Part shown: piece after piece, positions 8,180 to 17,741 of the stretch | Layout: each line of letters opens with the position of its first letter | Position numbering within the stretch: the first letter of the stretch is position 1 | Assembly: GCF_015291725.1 (NCBI RefSeq) | Contig: NZ_CP030038.1 | Coordinates: forward strand, 8,235,001-8,299,000 | Direction of reading: 5' to 3' | From: Bradyrhizobium sp. CCBAU 51765 | Lineage (GTDB): Bacteria > Pseudomonadota > Alphaproteobacteria > Rhizobiales > Xanthobacteraceae | DNA: 64,000 bases | Made by a program: the position numbers and the translations under genes | The notes under the pieces: model-generated | Databases searched by the model: none | The model's input: the letters and a program-made list of their open reading frames with translations, nothing else | What the model was told of the DNA's origin: nothing

Positions 8180-9391
8180 ATGGTCGACGTTCTCGCCGCA
8201 CCGCAGCAAGGCAAGGCGGACAACGCGCTGCGCACGCTGACCGGAATCTCGATCGCGCATTGGGTCAGCCATTTCCATCTGCTGGTCCTGCCGATGCTGT
8301 TTCCGTTCCTGAGGGAAAAGCTCGGCGTCGGCTATGTCGAGCTCGGCTTCGCGCTTACCACGCTTGCCGTCGTATCGGGTCTGACGCAGGCGCCGATCGG
8401 CTATCTCGTCGACCATTTTGGCGCGCGCAAAATCCTGCTGGTCGGGCTGACGCTCGGCGGGCTCGCGCTGATCCTGCTCGGCCTGCACCTCAGCTACGCC
8501 TCGCTGATCGCCTGCGCCGTGCTGCTTGGCCTCGCCAACAGCGTCTATCATCCCGCCGATTACGCGATCCTGGCCGAGCACATGGACGAAGCGCGGATGG
8601 GGCGCGCCTTCTCGGTCCACACCTTTGCCGGCTATCTCGGCGGTGCGGTGACGCCGGCGATCGTTGCCGCGCTGGTCACCCTGTCCGGCGGCGTCGGTGC
8701 GCTGATCGCGTCTGGCGCGGTCGCGATCCTGGTGGCCTTGCTGCTGATCGCCATGGGTATTCCCGAGGCCGGCGCGCACAAGAAGAAGCCGGGTGGCGAA
8801 AGCGCGCCGAAGCAGGCGGTGATCACGCCAGCGCTGATCACGTTGACCGCGCTGTTCATGCTGCTCAGCCTGTCGGTCGCAGGTATCAACAATTTCGGCG
8901 TGGTCGCGCTGATGAGCGGGTATGGTGCCTCTTATTCGATCGCCAACGTCGCATTGACCGCATTCCTCGCCGCCAGCGCCGCGGGCGTGCTCGCGGGCGG
9001 CTTCCTCGCCGACCACACCGAGCGTCACGGCTATGTCGCGGCGGCCTGCTTTGCGGCGAACGCGGCAATCGTGCTGCTGATCGCGCTGGTGACGCTGCCG
9101 GGCTGGGCGCTGACCGTCACGATGGCGACCGCGGGATTCCTCTCCGGCGTGATCGCGCCCTCGCGCGACATGCTGGTGCGCAATGCGGCGCCCGCCGGCG
9201 CTGCGGGGCGCGCCTTCGGCATCGTCTCCACCGGTTTCAATCTCGGCGGCATCGTCTCACCGCTGCTGTTCGGCTGGATCATGGATCAAAGCGCGCCGCA
9301 TTGGGTGTTCGGCGCGTCCGTGATCTTCATGCTCGCGACGGTGGTGCTGTCGCCGTTCACGGAACGGAAGCGGCAAGGTGCTGCAAATTGA
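8180..9391 (+). CDS. MFS transporter
   Basis: A 403-residue polytopic protein with about 12 hydrophobic segments and a charged central loop (AHKKKPGGESAPKQ, near residue 205) separating the two six-helix halves. The loop between helices 2 and 3 has the MFS motif A variant DHFGARKILLVG. The segment NSVYHPADYAIL in helix 4 recalls the fosmidomycin-resistance (Fsr) branch of the superfamily. The substrate cannot be told from sequence. It stands alone between two repeats, in the same direction as the deacylase downstream. Confidence 0.85.
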   Translation: MVDVLAAPQQGKADNALRTLTGISIAHWVSHFHLLVLPMLFPFLREKLGVGYVELGFALTTLAVVSGLTQAPIGYLVDHFGARKILLVGLTLGGLALILLGLHLSYASLIACAVLLGLANSVYHPADYAILAEHMDEARMGRAFSVHTFAGYLGGAVTPAIVAALVTLSGGVGALIASGAVAILVALLLIAMGIPEAGAHKKKPGGESAPKQAVITPALITLTALFMLLSLSVAGINNFGVVALMSGYGASYSIANVALTAFLAASAAGVLAGGFLADHTERHGYVAAACFAANAAIVLLIALVTLPGWALTVTMATAGFLSGVIAPSRDMLVRNAAPAGAAGRAFGIVSTGFNLGGIVSPLLFGWIMDQSAPHWVFGASVIFMLATVVLSPFTERKRQGAAN

Positions 9392-9418
9392 GCAGTCGGT
9401 ATAGCCCCGAATTCAACT

Positions 9419-9573
9419 GTCGTCCCGGCCTAGTGCGCAATTGCGCACGGGGGGCCGGGACCCATAACCCCAGGGAGCGATTGTCACGCGAAGCTGGTAA
9501 CTCCGAGTCTTCGTAACACCTCTCCCTGTGGTCCCGGATCTGCGCGCGCTTTTGGCGCGCTTGTCCGGGACGA
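9419..9573. repeat. Composite palindromic repeat, copy A (about 155 bp)
   Basis: Outer arms start GTCGTCCCGG and end CCGGGACGA. Inside lie a CAGGGAG/CTCCCTG pair and a core GCGAAGCTGGTAACTCCGAG followed by TCTTCG. The same core recurs in copies B and C. It fills the gap between the MFS gene and the deacylase. Confidence 0.8.
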
Positions 9574-9608
9574 AGAGAACAAACAACAACGAAACGGGAA
9601 GAAACACC

Positions 9609-11324
9609 ATGAGCACCCCTGATCTCGTGATCCGCGGCGGCACCGTCGCGGACGGCAGCGGCGGCGAACTGTTCGAGGCTGATGTCGCCATCACCGGCGG
9701 CAAGATCAGCGCGGTCGGGAAGGTCGCAGGCGCAGGCCGCGAAGAGATCGACGCGCGCGGCAAGCTGGTGACACCGGGCTTCGTCGACGTGCACACCCAT
9801 TACGACGGGCAGGTCACCTGGAGCCAGGACATCACGCCGTCCTCACAGAACGGCGTCACCACGGCGATCATGGGCAATTGCGGCGTCGGCTTTGCGCCGT
9901 GCAAGCCTGATGACCAAACCCGCCTGATCCAGCTCATGGAAGGCGTCGAGGATATTCCGGAGCCGGTGCTGAGCGCCGGCATTCCCTGGGCCTGGGAGAG
10001 CTTTCCGGACTACATGGACTGGCTCTCCAGGCGCGATTTCGACATCGATGTCGGCGCGCAACTGCCGCATGCGGCGCTGCGCGTCTACGTCATGGGCGAG
10101 CGCGGCGCGCGCCGAGACCCCTCGACCGCGGAGGACAATGCGGCGATGGCAAAGCTCGCGGGTGAGGCGGTTCGCTCGGGCGCGCTCGGCTTCTCGACCT
10201 CGCGCACACTCAATCACCGCACCTCGACCGGCGACTTCACACCGACGCTGAAAGCAGGCGAGGACGAGCTCACCGCGATTGCCGGCGCGATGCACCGGCA
10301 GGGCCGCAGCGTGCTGCAATTCGTGCTCGACCTCTCCACCCTCCACGAAGACCTGCCGATGATGCTGCGGGTCGCAGACTCGACGAAATGCCCGATCTCG
10401 TTCTCGATCACGCAGAACGACAAGGCGCCGCAGCGCTGGCGCCAGACGCTGGACGAGATCAATGCGGCGGCACGGCGCGGCCTCTCCATCACCGCGCAGA
10501 TCGCGGCGCGCCCTGTCGGGCTCCTGCTCGGGCTCGAGCTATCGCGCAACCCTTTCCAGACCCATCCGAGCTACAGGGCGATCGCCCATCTGCCGCTGCA
10601 GGAGCGGCTGGCGCGGCTGCATCAGCCTGATGTGCGCAAGGCAATCCTGAGCGAGACGGCGACCGCGACCGACGATCCGCTGTTCTTCCGCCCCGACTAC
10701 GACAAGATGTTCCTGCTCGGCGATCCCCCCGACTACGAGCAGCCGCCGGAGAACGCGCTGGGACCGCAGGCGCGCAGGCAAGGGCGTCGGCCGGAAGAGC
10801 TCGCCTATGACGCCATGCTGTCGGACGAGGGCCGCGGCATGCTCTACGTGCCATTCCTCAACTATTCCGACGGCAATCTCGATGCGACGCGCGAGATGCT
10901 GCTCGACCCGCAATCGGTGCCGGGCCTGTCCGACGGCGGCGCGCATTGCGGCATCATCTGCGATGCGAGTTTCCCGACCTATCTGCTGACGCACTGGACG
11001 CGTGACCGCAAGCGCGGCGAGAAGCTCACGATCCCGTTCGTGGTCGCGGCGCAGTCGCGCAAGACCGCGCTCTCGGTTGGTCTCACCGACCGCGGACTTA
11101 TTGCTCCGGGCTATAAAGCTGACGTCAACGTGATCGACTACGACCGCCTGCATCTGCATCCACCGAAGGTGCATTACGATCTGCCCGTCGGCGGACGGAG
11201 GTTGTTGCAGGATGTCGACGGCTACGACGCGACCATTGTGTCGGGCGCGGTGACGCGGCGACAGGGCGAGGCGACGGGACGCCGGCCGGGGAGGCTGATT
11301 CGTGGTGCGCAGGGGGTGAATTAG
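9609..11324 (+). CDS. N-acyl-D-amino-acid deacylase family amidohydrolase
   Basis: A 571-residue metal-dependent amidohydrolase. The N-terminal small barrel starts DLVIRGGTVADGSGG, followed by the metal-binding VDVHTHYDGQ at about residue 60, GNCGVGFAP, and the D-aminoacylase-like SGALGFSTSR. Near the C terminus the metal-site aspartate is seen in LSDGGAHCG. The family (D-aminoacylase/dihydroorotase-like) removes acyl groups from N-acyl-D-amino acids, but many members are uncharacterised. ATG 9609 was chosen over the long upstream open stretch because that stretch lies in the repeat. Confidence 0.88.
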   Translation: MSTPDLVIRGGTVADGSGGELFEADVAITGGKISAVGKVAGAGREEIDARGKLVTPGFVDVHTHYDGQVTWSQDITPSSQNGVTTAIMGNCGVGFAPCKPDDQTRLIQLMEGVEDIPEPVLSAGIPWAWESFPDYMDWLSRRDFDIDVGAQLPHAALRVYVMGERGARRDPSTAEDNAAMAKLAGEAVRSGALGFSTSRTLNHRTSTGDFTPTLKAGEDELTAIAGAMHRQGRSVLQFVLDLSTLHEDLPMMLRVADSTKCPISFSITQNDKAPQRWRQTLDEINAAARRGLSITAQIAARPVGLLLGLELSRNPFQTHPSYRAIAHLPLQERLARLHQPDVRKAILSETATATDDPLFFRPDYDKMFLLGDPPDYEQPPENALGPQARRQGRRPEELAYDAMLSDEGRGMLYVPFLNYSDGNLDATREMLLDPQSVPGLSDGGAHCGIICDASFPTYLLTHWTRDRKRGEKLTIPFVVAAQSRKTALSVGLTDRGLIAPGYKADVNVIDYDRLHLHPPKVHYDLPVGGRRLLQDVDGYDATIVSGAVTRRQGEATGRRPGRLIRGAQGVN

Positions 11325-11335
11325 GCGACCTCCAT

Positions 11336-11361
11336 GTGTGAGACGCAAAAGCGTCTCACAC
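11336..11361. terminator. Perfect hairpin after the deacylase gene
   Basis: GTGTGAGACGC, a four-base AAAA loop, and GCGTCTCACAC form a perfect 11-bp stem 11 bases after the stop codon. There is no T-run, so it may be a transcript-stabilising or Rho-assisted 3' hairpin and not a classical intrinsic terminator. Confidence 0.5.
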
Positions 11362-11370
11362 ATCCTCGCT

Positions 11371-11530
11371 GTCATCCCCGCGAAAGCGGGGATTTATAAC
11401 CGCAGGGAGACGTGTGGTGCGAAGCTGCTAGCTCCGAGCCTTCGCCAAACCACTCCCTGTGATTATCGCGACGAGCGCAAGCGCTCGCGCGGGGGTTCCG
11501 GATCTGCGCTTACGCTTGTCCGGGACGACA
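11371..11530. repeat. Composite palindromic repeat, copy B (about 160 bp)
   Basis: It shares with copy A the CAGGGAG/CTCCCTGTG pair and the core GCGAAGCTGCTAGCTCCGAG followed by CCTTCG. The outer arms are different (GTCATCCCCGCGAAAGCGGGG on the left), and an extra GAGCGCAAGCGCTC hairpin lies near the right end. Confidence 0.8.
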
Positions 11531-11559
11531 GTTGTGGTTGAGGCGCCTGACCGCCTCCC

Positions 11560-12897
11560 TTACCCCGGCGACACCGCGCCATTCAGCGCAGCCGCCTGCG
11601 GAGCGGCGCCGCGCGTCAGCCTGGCCCTCTCCGTATTCGGCCAGAGCAGGAGCAGGCCGAGCAGGCCGGAGCCGACCATGATCACGGCGTTGATGGTGAA
11701 GCCGGTCATGTAGCCGTCGAGCGTGCTGCCGGCACGCTGGATCGTGGCGCCCATCACGGCCGGCGCGATGATGCCGGCGAGCGTGTAGAGCGCGCCGTAG
11801 ATCGCGAGAACCGCGCCGCGCTGCGACGTCGGCGTGAATTCGCCGAGCATGGGCGGGCAGACGACGTAGATCGCCCCGCACAGGCCCGAGCCGACCACAA
11901 GCAGCGCGATCTGAAGGCCCGCGCCCTGGACATGCGGCATCATCGCCAGGATCAGCCCGCCGATCACCAGCGGCACCGAGCCGAGAACGCCGCGCGCCGC
12001 ACGGGTGTTGTAGCCGCGCGCCATCATCACCTGCGAGATCCAGCCGGTCAGCATGACGATGGTGGCGCCGAACACCCAGGGCAGGATCGAGATGAAGCCG
12101 GCCTGGCTCTGTGAGAAGCCGAGCCCCTTGACGATGAACGGCGTGAACCAGGTCAGGCCGAGCGACAGCGCCCAATAGGCGCCGAAGGTTGCGGCGACGC
12201 AGCCGATGAAGGTGCGCGAGGTGAGAAGCTGCAGGTAAGGGATCTTCGGCTCGGCCGCAGCCGAGACATGCGTGTCCTCCAGTGGTCCTTCCTTGCCGAG
12301 CGCGAGCCAGGCCGCAACCCAGATCAAGCCGACGATTCCGAGCGCGCCGAAGGCATAGTGCCAGGAATGGTTGACGATGATCCAGTTCAGCGCCGGCACC
12401 GCGAGGATGACGCCGAAGGCCGAACCCTGCGACAGGATCGCGGTCGGCAGCGTGCGTTTCTCGTCGGGGAACCATTTGTAGATGGCGTGCGCGGCGACCG
12501 AGAAGGCCGGGCCTTCGCCGGCGCCCAGCACGATGCGGCAGATCAGGAGCGTGGTGAAGGAGACGGTGCCGACCATCGGAAATTGCGCCAGCGCCCAGAT
12601 GACGGCCAGAGCAAGCAGCACCCAGCGCGTCGGCACCTTGTTGACGATGAAGCCGACCACGATGGCGGAGATCGAGAACAGGAAGAAGAACGAGGACCCG
12701 AGCAGGCCGAACTGCTCGGCGCTGAGCTTCATGTCGGTCATGATCGGCACGCCGGCAAGACCGACGACGATCTTGTCCGCGAAGTTCACCACCATGAAGA
12801 GAAAGAGAAGAAATGTAATGGTCCAGGCGCCCTTCGGCGTTGCCTTGGATTCCCCTGCCGTCCTGCCCGCCGCCGACGGCGTTCCCTGAGCGCTCAT
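11560..12897 (-). CDS. MFS transporter, anion:cation symporter-like
   Basis: A 445-residue membrane protein with about 12 transmembrane segments. A short hydrophilic N terminus leads into a first helix containing NFADKIVVG, followed by the motif A region between helices 2 and 3 and RIVLGAGEGPAFSVAAHAIYKWFP in helix 4. This is the pattern of the ACS family, whose members import organic anions such as sugar acids or aromatic acids. The start at ATG 12897 has GGGGAG eight bases upstream. The frame stays open far upstream, but that part is antisense to the ABC ATPase gene. No catabolic partner gene is adjacent, so the substrate is unknown. Confidence 0.87.
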   Translation of the reverse strand: MSAQGTPSAAGRTAGESKATPKGAWTITFLLFLFMVVNFADKIVVGLAGVPIMTDMKLSAEQFGLLGSSFFFLFSISAIVVGFIVNKVPTRWVLLALAVIWALAQFPMVGTVSFTTLLICRIVLGAGEGPAFSVAAHAIYKWFPDEKRTLPTAILSQGSAFGVILAVPALNWIIVNHSWHYAFGALGIVGLIWVAAWLALGKEGPLEDTHVSAAAEPKIPYLQLLTSRTFIGCVAATFGAYWALSLGLTWFTPFIVKGLGFSQSQAGFISILPWVFGATIVMLTGWISQVMMARGYNTRAARGVLGSVPLVIGGLILAMMPHVQGAGLQIALLVVGSGLCGAIYVVCPPMLGEFTPTSQRGAVLAIYGALYTLAGIIAPAVMGATIQRAGSTLDGYMTGFTINAVIMVGSGLLGLLLLWPNTERARLTRGAAPQAAALNGAVSPG

Positions 12898-13041
12898 GAA
12901 TCTCCCCGTATGTCTTTTTGGCACTTTTTTGATTTGGCCATCTTGGAAACTAACAACGGCTTCAGGACCAACGCAACCCGGCATTTCCGCAGCAAGTGTG
13001 CTACGCAGCAATTGTGTCAATTCCGTCCGGCGCCATTCATC

Positions 13042-13695
13042 GTGCTGAGCATCCGAAATCTGTCCAAGACGTTCTCCTCGGCCGGCGAGCCGGTCCATGT
13101 GCTGCGCGGCGTCGATCTCGACCTCAGGCACGGCGAGCGCGTCGCGCTGACCGGCGAGTCCGGCAGCGGCAAGAGCACATTGCTGCATCTGATCGCGGGG
13201 CTCGATGCGGCCGACGGCGGCACGATCCAGCTGGAGGAGATCGAGGTCACCAAGCTGTCGGATGCGGGACGCGCCAGCTTGCGGCGGGATCGCATCGGGC
13301 TGGTCTTCCAGCAATTCAACCTGATCCCGAGCCTCTCGGTCGCGGACAATCTCGCCTTCCAGGCGCGGATCGCCGGCAGGCATGACGGGGCCTGGATCAA
13401 GGAGCTTGTCGAGCGGCTCGGACTCGGCGGCCTGCTCAAGCGTTATCCAGAGCAAATATCAGGCGGCCAGCAACAACGGGTCGCGATCGGCCGGGCCCTG
13501 GCGACAAAGCCCTCGCTGCTGCTCGCGGACGAGCCGACCGGCAATCTGGACGAGACCACCGCCGAGGACGTGCTGGCGCTGACGCGCGACCTGGTCGCGC
13601 GCACCGGCTGCGGCTTTTTGATGGTGACGCACAGCCTGCATCTGGCTGCGACGCTCGACCGTCACCTCACCCTGCATGCGGGGCGCATCGCATGA
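13042..13695 (+). CDS. ABC transporter ATPase, LolD/AttE-like
   Basis: A 217-residue ATPase of the FtsE/LolD/MacB group: Walker A GESGSGKST, Q-loop FQQFNLIP, signature ISGGQQQRVAIGRAL, Walker B LLLADEP followed by TGNLD, and the switch His in VTHS. The GTG at 13042 gives an N terminus (MLSIRNLSKTF) normal for the family, although no strong ribosome-binding site is seen. The stop overlaps the permease start by four bases, so the two proteins are made together. Confidence 0.88.
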   Translation: MLSIRNLSKTFSSAGEPVHVLRGVDLDLRHGERVALTGESGSGKSTLLHLIAGLDAADGGTIQLEEIEVTKLSDAGRASLRRDRIGLVFQQFNLIPSLSVADNLAFQARIAGRHDGAWIKELVERLGLGGLLKRYPEQISGGQQQRVAIGRALATKPSLLLADEPTGNLDETTAEDVLALTRDLVARTGCGFLMVTHSLHLAATLDRHLTLHAGRIA

Positions 13696-16154
13696 GGCGC
13701 GCGTTGTGGATCCTCGCCGTGCTGCTCAGCCACTGGCGGCGCCACAAGATGCAGTTTGCCACGCTGCTGATCGGACTGGTCGCGGCGACCGCGCTGTGGA
13801 GCGGCGTGCAGGCGATCAACCAGCAGGCCCGCAATGCCTATGACCGTGCCGCGGCAACATTCGGCGGCGCGCGCACGGCGATGCTGGTGGCGCCAAAGGC
13901 GGCGACGTTTTCCCAGGAGCTGTTCGTCAAGCTCCGGCGCGCGGGCTGGCCGGTCTCGCCGGTGCTGGAGGGGCGGGTCCAGATCAACGGCCGCTCGGTG
14001 CGGCTGCTCGGCATCGAGCCGGTGACGCTGCCGGCCGATGTCGGCAACGCGCCGCGGCTCGGCGCCTCGGATCTGAGCAGCTTCGTCGCGCCGCCGGGCC
14101 AGACGCTGGTGGCGCGGGAGACGCTGGCCGACTTGCATGAGGCGGAAGGCGCGGCGCCGGCGATCAGCAATGGCGCAAAGCTGCCGCCGCTGCGCGTGCT
14201 GCCGCAGCTCGTGCCCGATGTGCTCGTGGTCGATATCGGCGTGGCACAGCGCCTCCTCAACAAGCCGGATCAGGTGTCCCGGCTCCTGATCGGCAAGGCG
14301 AAGGGCAAGCCGGCGCCGCTGGCCAGCGTCGTCGGCGAGCAATTGCAGCGGGTCGAGCCGGATGCCGAGACGGAGCTGGAGCATCTCACCGACAGTTTCC
14401 ATCTCAATCTCACCGCGTTCGGCCTGCTGTCGTTCTTCGTCGGCCTGTTCATCGTCAACTCGGCCGTCGGCCTCGCCTTCGAGCAGCGGCTGCCGATGCT
14501 GCGGACCTTGCGCGCCTGCGGCGCCTCGGCGCGGCTGGTCAACACGGTGCTGGTGATCGAGCTGGTGGCGCTGGCGCTGATCGCCGGGCTGATCGGGCTC
14601 GCTTGCGGCTATTTCATCGCGGCTGCCCTGCTGCCCGACGTCGCCGCATCGCTGCGCGGGCTCTATGGCGCGCAGATTCCGGGGCAACTCAGCCTGCGAG
14701 GCGAATGGTGGCTCGCCGGCATCGGCATCAGCGTGGCGGGCGCGCTGGTGGCGGCCGCAACGAGCCTGATCAAGGCGGTCAGGATGCCGGTGCTGGCAAC
14801 CGCCCAGCCCCGCGCCTGGCAGCAACGGCAACGCCGCTGGCTGGTTCTGCAGAGCTGTGCGGCCTGCGCCGTGTTCGCGGTCGCCCTGTTGCTGCTCCAC
14901 TACGGGCAATCGCTGATCGCGGGCTTTGGCGTGCTGGCGGCCCTGATGCTGGGTGCGGCGCTGATCCTGCCGGCCTTCCTCGACATCATCCTGCACGCCG
15001 GCCAGCGCGTCGCGCGTGGCCCGCTTGCGCTGTGGTTCTGGGCGGACAGCCGGCAACAGCTTTCCGGATTGTCGCTCGCGCTGATGGCGCTGCTGCTCGC
15101 GCTCGCTGTCAATGTCGGCGTTTCAACCATGGTGGAGACCTTCAGCCGCACCTTCATCGGCTGGCTCGACGGGCGGCTCGCCGCCGACGTCTACATCAGC
15201 GCGTCCGACAATGCGCAGGGCGTTGCGATCCGCAGCTGGCTGAAGGAGCGCAGCGACGTCCAGGCGATCCTCTCGGGCGGACGTGCGGAAGCGCAGATTC
15301 AAGGCCAGCCGGTCGAGCTGCTCGGCCTGCCCGATCATGCGCTCTATCGCGAGCGCTGGCCGCTGCTGCAAGCCGCGCCCCGCGCCTGGACCCGTCTGGT
15401 GCCGGGCAATGCCGCCTTCATCAGCGAGCAGTTGAGCCGCCGGCTGAACGTGCGCCTCGGTGACGTGATCGAAGTGCCGGCGCCGGGCGGCACCTGGGAG
15501 CTCGACATCGTCGGCATCTATGCCGATTACGGCAATCCCAGGGGGCAGCTGGCCGTGAACGTCGCGGCGCTGATCCGGCAGTTTCCGCAGACGCCGCAGA
15601 CGCGGATGGGCCTGATCGTTGCCAAGGAAAATATCCCCGGCCTGATCGCGGCCTTGCAGAAGCAGTTTGCGCTCGACGATCGCAGCGTCGCCGACCAGGC
15701 GACAGTGAAGGCGGAATCGATCCGCATCTTCAACCGCACCTTCGCCGTGACCTCCGCGCTGAACGCCTTCACGCTCGGCGTCGCCGGCATCGCGCTTCTC
15801 ACAAGCCTGCTGACGCTGGCGAACTCCCGCCTGCCGCAGCTCGCCCCGCTGTGGGCGATCGGCGTCACGCGGCCGCGCCTTGCCGCGATCGAGCTGACCA
15901 AGACGCTCTCGGTCGCACTGTTCACGTCCCTGCTGGCGGTGCCGCTCGGCCTCTTGGTGGCGTGGTGCCTGATTGCGATCGTAAATGTGAAGGCATTCGG
16001 CTGGCGGCTGCCGTTCCACGTGTTTCCACTGCAATTGGTCGAGCTGGTCGTGGTCGCACTGCTTGCTTCGCTGGTGGCCGCCTTGCTGCCGGTGCTGCGG
16101 CTGGCGCGGATGCAGCCGGCGACTCTCGTCAAGGTGTTTGCCAATGAGCGCTGA
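13692..16154 (+). CDS. ABC transporter permease, FtsX/LolC-type (Att-like)
   Basis: An 820-residue permease with two FtsX repeats. A helix near residues 18-35 is followed by a periplasmic domain, a block of helices around 238-370, further helices around 405-480, a second periplasmic domain, and a final FtsX block from about residue 680. This MacB-like mechanotransmission architecture moves no substrate across the inner membrane but acts on periplasmic or lipid cargo. With the ATPase and the AttH-like gene downstream (11-base overlap) it forms a unit resembling attEFGH. Confidence 0.85.
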   Translation: MRRALWILAVLLSHWRRHKMQFATLLIGLVAATALWSGVQAINQQARNAYDRAAATFGGARTAMLVAPKAATFSQELFVKLRRAGWPVSPVLEGRVQINGRSVRLLGIEPVTLPADVGNAPRLGASDLSSFVAPPGQTLVARETLADLHEAEGAAPAISNGAKLPPLRVLPQLVPDVLVVDIGVAQRLLNKPDQVSRLLIGKAKGKPAPLASVVGEQLQRVEPDAETELEHLTDSFHLNLTAFGLLSFFVGLFIVNSAVGLAFEQRLPMLRTLRACGASARLVNTVLVIELVALALIAGLIGLACGYFIAAALLPDVAASLRGLYGAQIPGQLSLRGEWWLAGIGISVAGALVAAATSLIKAVRMPVLATAQPRAWQQRQRRWLVLQSCAACAVFAVALLLLHYGQSLIAGFGVLAALMLGAALILPAFLDIILHAGQRVARGPLALWFWADSRQQLSGLSLALMALLLALAVNVGVSTMVETFSRTFIGWLDGRLAADVYISASDNAQGVAIRSWLKERSDVQAILSGGRAEAQIQGQPVELLGLPDHALYRERWPLLQAAPRAWTRLVPGNAAFISEQLSRRLNVRLGDVIEVPAPGGTWELDIVGIYADYGNPRGQLAVNVAALIRQFPQTPQTRMGLIVAKENIPGLIAALQKQFALDDRSVADQATVKAESIRIFNRTFAVTSALNAFTLGVAGIALLTSLLTLANSRLPQLAPLWAIGVTRPRLAAIELTKTLSVALFTSLLAVPLGLLVAWCLIAIVNVKAFGWRLPFHVFPLQLVELVVVALLASLVAALLPVLRLARMQPATLVKVFANER

Positions 16155-17226
16155 CCGGATCTCGCGGCGCGCCTTCGCCGCCGGCATCGCCGCGCTCGCT
16201 CTCGCGCGGCGCGCCGGCGCGCAGGGCTATGCCGGGCTCGGCGAGACCGCCGACGGCTTTGCCAAGGTCACGCCGGGAAAGACATTCACCTTTCCCGCCG
16301 ATCACGGGCCGCATCCGGACTTTCGCATCGAGTGGTGGTATCTCACGGCAAACCTGGTCGATGGCAGCGGCGCGGCTTGCGGCCTGCAATGGACGCTGTT
16401 CCGCCAGGCCGCGCAGCCGGGTCCACAAGGCGAAGGCTGGGCCAATCAGCAGGTGTGGATGGCGCATGCCGCGGTGACACGGGCCGACACGCACCGCTTC
16501 AACGAAACGTTTTCGCGCGGCGGCGTCGGGCAGGCCGGCGTGACGGCCAAGCCGTTCGATGCCTGGATCGACGACTGGGAGATGAAGGGCCTAGAGCGCA
16601 CCGGCGATCGCACACTGGCACCGCTGACACTGAAGGCGTCCGGCACCGATTTCAGCTACGCATTGACTCTCGAGGCCGATCGTCCGGTGGTCCTGCAGGG
16701 CGATGGCGGCTACAGCCGCAAGTCCGAGCGCGGGCAGGCGTCCTACTATTACAGCCAGCCGTTCTACCGCGCGCGCGGCACGCTCACCATCGACGACAGG
16801 CCGGTCGACGTGTCGGGCCAGGCCTGGATGGACAGGGAATGGAGCAGCCAGCCGCTCGATGCCGACCAGACCGGCTGGGACTGGCTCTCGCTGCATCTCG
16901 CGTCCGGCGACAAGCTGATGCTGTACCGGCTGCGGCAGAAGGACGGCAACGATTATCCATTCGGCAACTGGATCAGCGCCACAGGCGGGACGCAGATGAT
17001 CGCAGGAGGCGACATCCAGATGATGCCAAGCGCCACCGCGGATGTTGCGGGACGCAAGCTGCCGGTGGAATGGCAGATCGCGATCCCTTCGCGATCATTC
17101 TCGATTGCTTGCAGGCCGCTCAATTCCAAGGCCTGGATGGGGACCGGCTTCTCCTATTGGGAAGGGCCGATCAGCTTTGCCGGCTCGCATGACGGCGTTG
17201 GCTATCTCGAGCTGACAGGGTATTGA
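16144..17226 (+). CDS. AttH/CrtC-like lipocalin-fold protein
   Basis: A 360-residue exported protein. The N terminus carries SRRAFAAG followed by a hydrophobic stretch ending AGAQ, a Tat-type signal. The first domain begins FPADHGPHPDFRIEWWY, the hallmark of the AttH/carotenoid 1,2-hydratase (CrtC) family, and the second contains GQAWMDREWSSQPL and a WDWLSLHL segment. The family is a double lipocalin barrel. CrtC hydrates carotenoids, but AttH-type members linked to ABC genes have no established reaction. The 11-base overlap with the permease argues for a joint role, probably with a lipidic or hydrophobic cargo. Confidence 0.82.
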   Translation: MSADRISRRAFAAGIAALALARRAGAQGYAGLGETADGFAKVTPGKTFTFPADHGPHPDFRIEWWYLTANLVDGSGAACGLQWTLFRQAAQPGPQGEGWANQQVWMAHAAVTRADTHRFNETFSRGGVGQAGVTAKPFDAWIDDWEMKGLERTGDRTLAPLTLKASGTDFSYALTLEADRPVVLQGDGGYSRKSERGQASYYYSQPFYRARGTLTIDDRPVDVSGQAWMDREWSSQPLDADQTGWDWLSLHLASGDKLMLYRLRQKDGNDYPFGNWISATGGTQMIAGGDIQMMPSATADVAGRKLPVEWQIAIPSRSFSIACRPLNSKAWMGTGFSYWEGPISFAGSHDGVGYLELTGY

Positions 17227-17253
17227 GGCGCGACCTCTTCGAAGGGACTAGCG

Positions 17254-17640
17254 ATGTATCATCTCACCGCCCTCGTCACGCTGCTGGCGATCGCGTTTTA
17301 TTTCTTCACCTGCATCAACGTGTCGCGCTCGCGCACCGCGACCGGCGTCAAGGTGCCCGCGATGTCGGGCCATCCGGATTTCGAACGGGCCTTCCGCATC
17401 CAGATGAACACGCTGGAATGGATGCCGATCTTCCTGCCGGCGCTGTGGCTGTTCGCGATCTACATCAGCGACGCCATCGCGGCGGGCATCGGCGTGGTCT
17501 GGATTATCGGCCGTATCGTCTATTTCGTCGGCTATTCGAAGGCGGCGGCCAAGCGCGGCACCGGTTTTGCAATCCAGGCGCTCGCCGCAATGGCGCTGTG
17601 GGTCGGGGCGATGGGTGCTGTGGTGTTGCGGTTGGTGTGA
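17254..17640 (+). CDS. MAPEG family membrane protein
   Basis: A 128-residue protein with four hydrophobic segments and the MAPEG-typical loop FERAFRIQMNTLEW between helices 1 and 2, where glutathione-binding residues lie in the eukaryotic glutathione transferases and leukotriene synthases. Bacterial members are mostly uncharacterised. GAAGGGA precedes ATG 17254. It lies 27 bases after the AttH-like gene in the same direction and could be cotranscribed. Confidence 0.85.
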   Translation: MYHLTALVTLLAIAFYFFTCINVSRSRTATGVKVPAMSGHPDFERAFRIQMNTLEWMPIFLPALWLFAIYISDAIAAGIGVVWIIGRIVYFVGYSKAAAKRGTGFAIQALAAMALWVGAMGAVVLRLV

Positions 17641-17668
17641 GGGCCGAGCTGCGGACACAAACTCGGTA

Positions 17669-17714
17669 TCGTCCCGGATCGGCGCGCGCTTGAAGCGCGC
17701 TTGTCCGGGACGAC
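17669..17714. repeat. Short palindromic repeat, terminator-like
   Basis: TCGTCCCGGA and TCCGGGACGA bracket GCGCGCGCTTGAAGCGCGC, so the segment folds as one long hairpin between two convergent genes. The same arm sequence forms the right end of copy A at 9573. Confidence 0.7.
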
Positions 17715-17741
17715 AGCGGAATGTGTGGCACCGGCTTTGCC

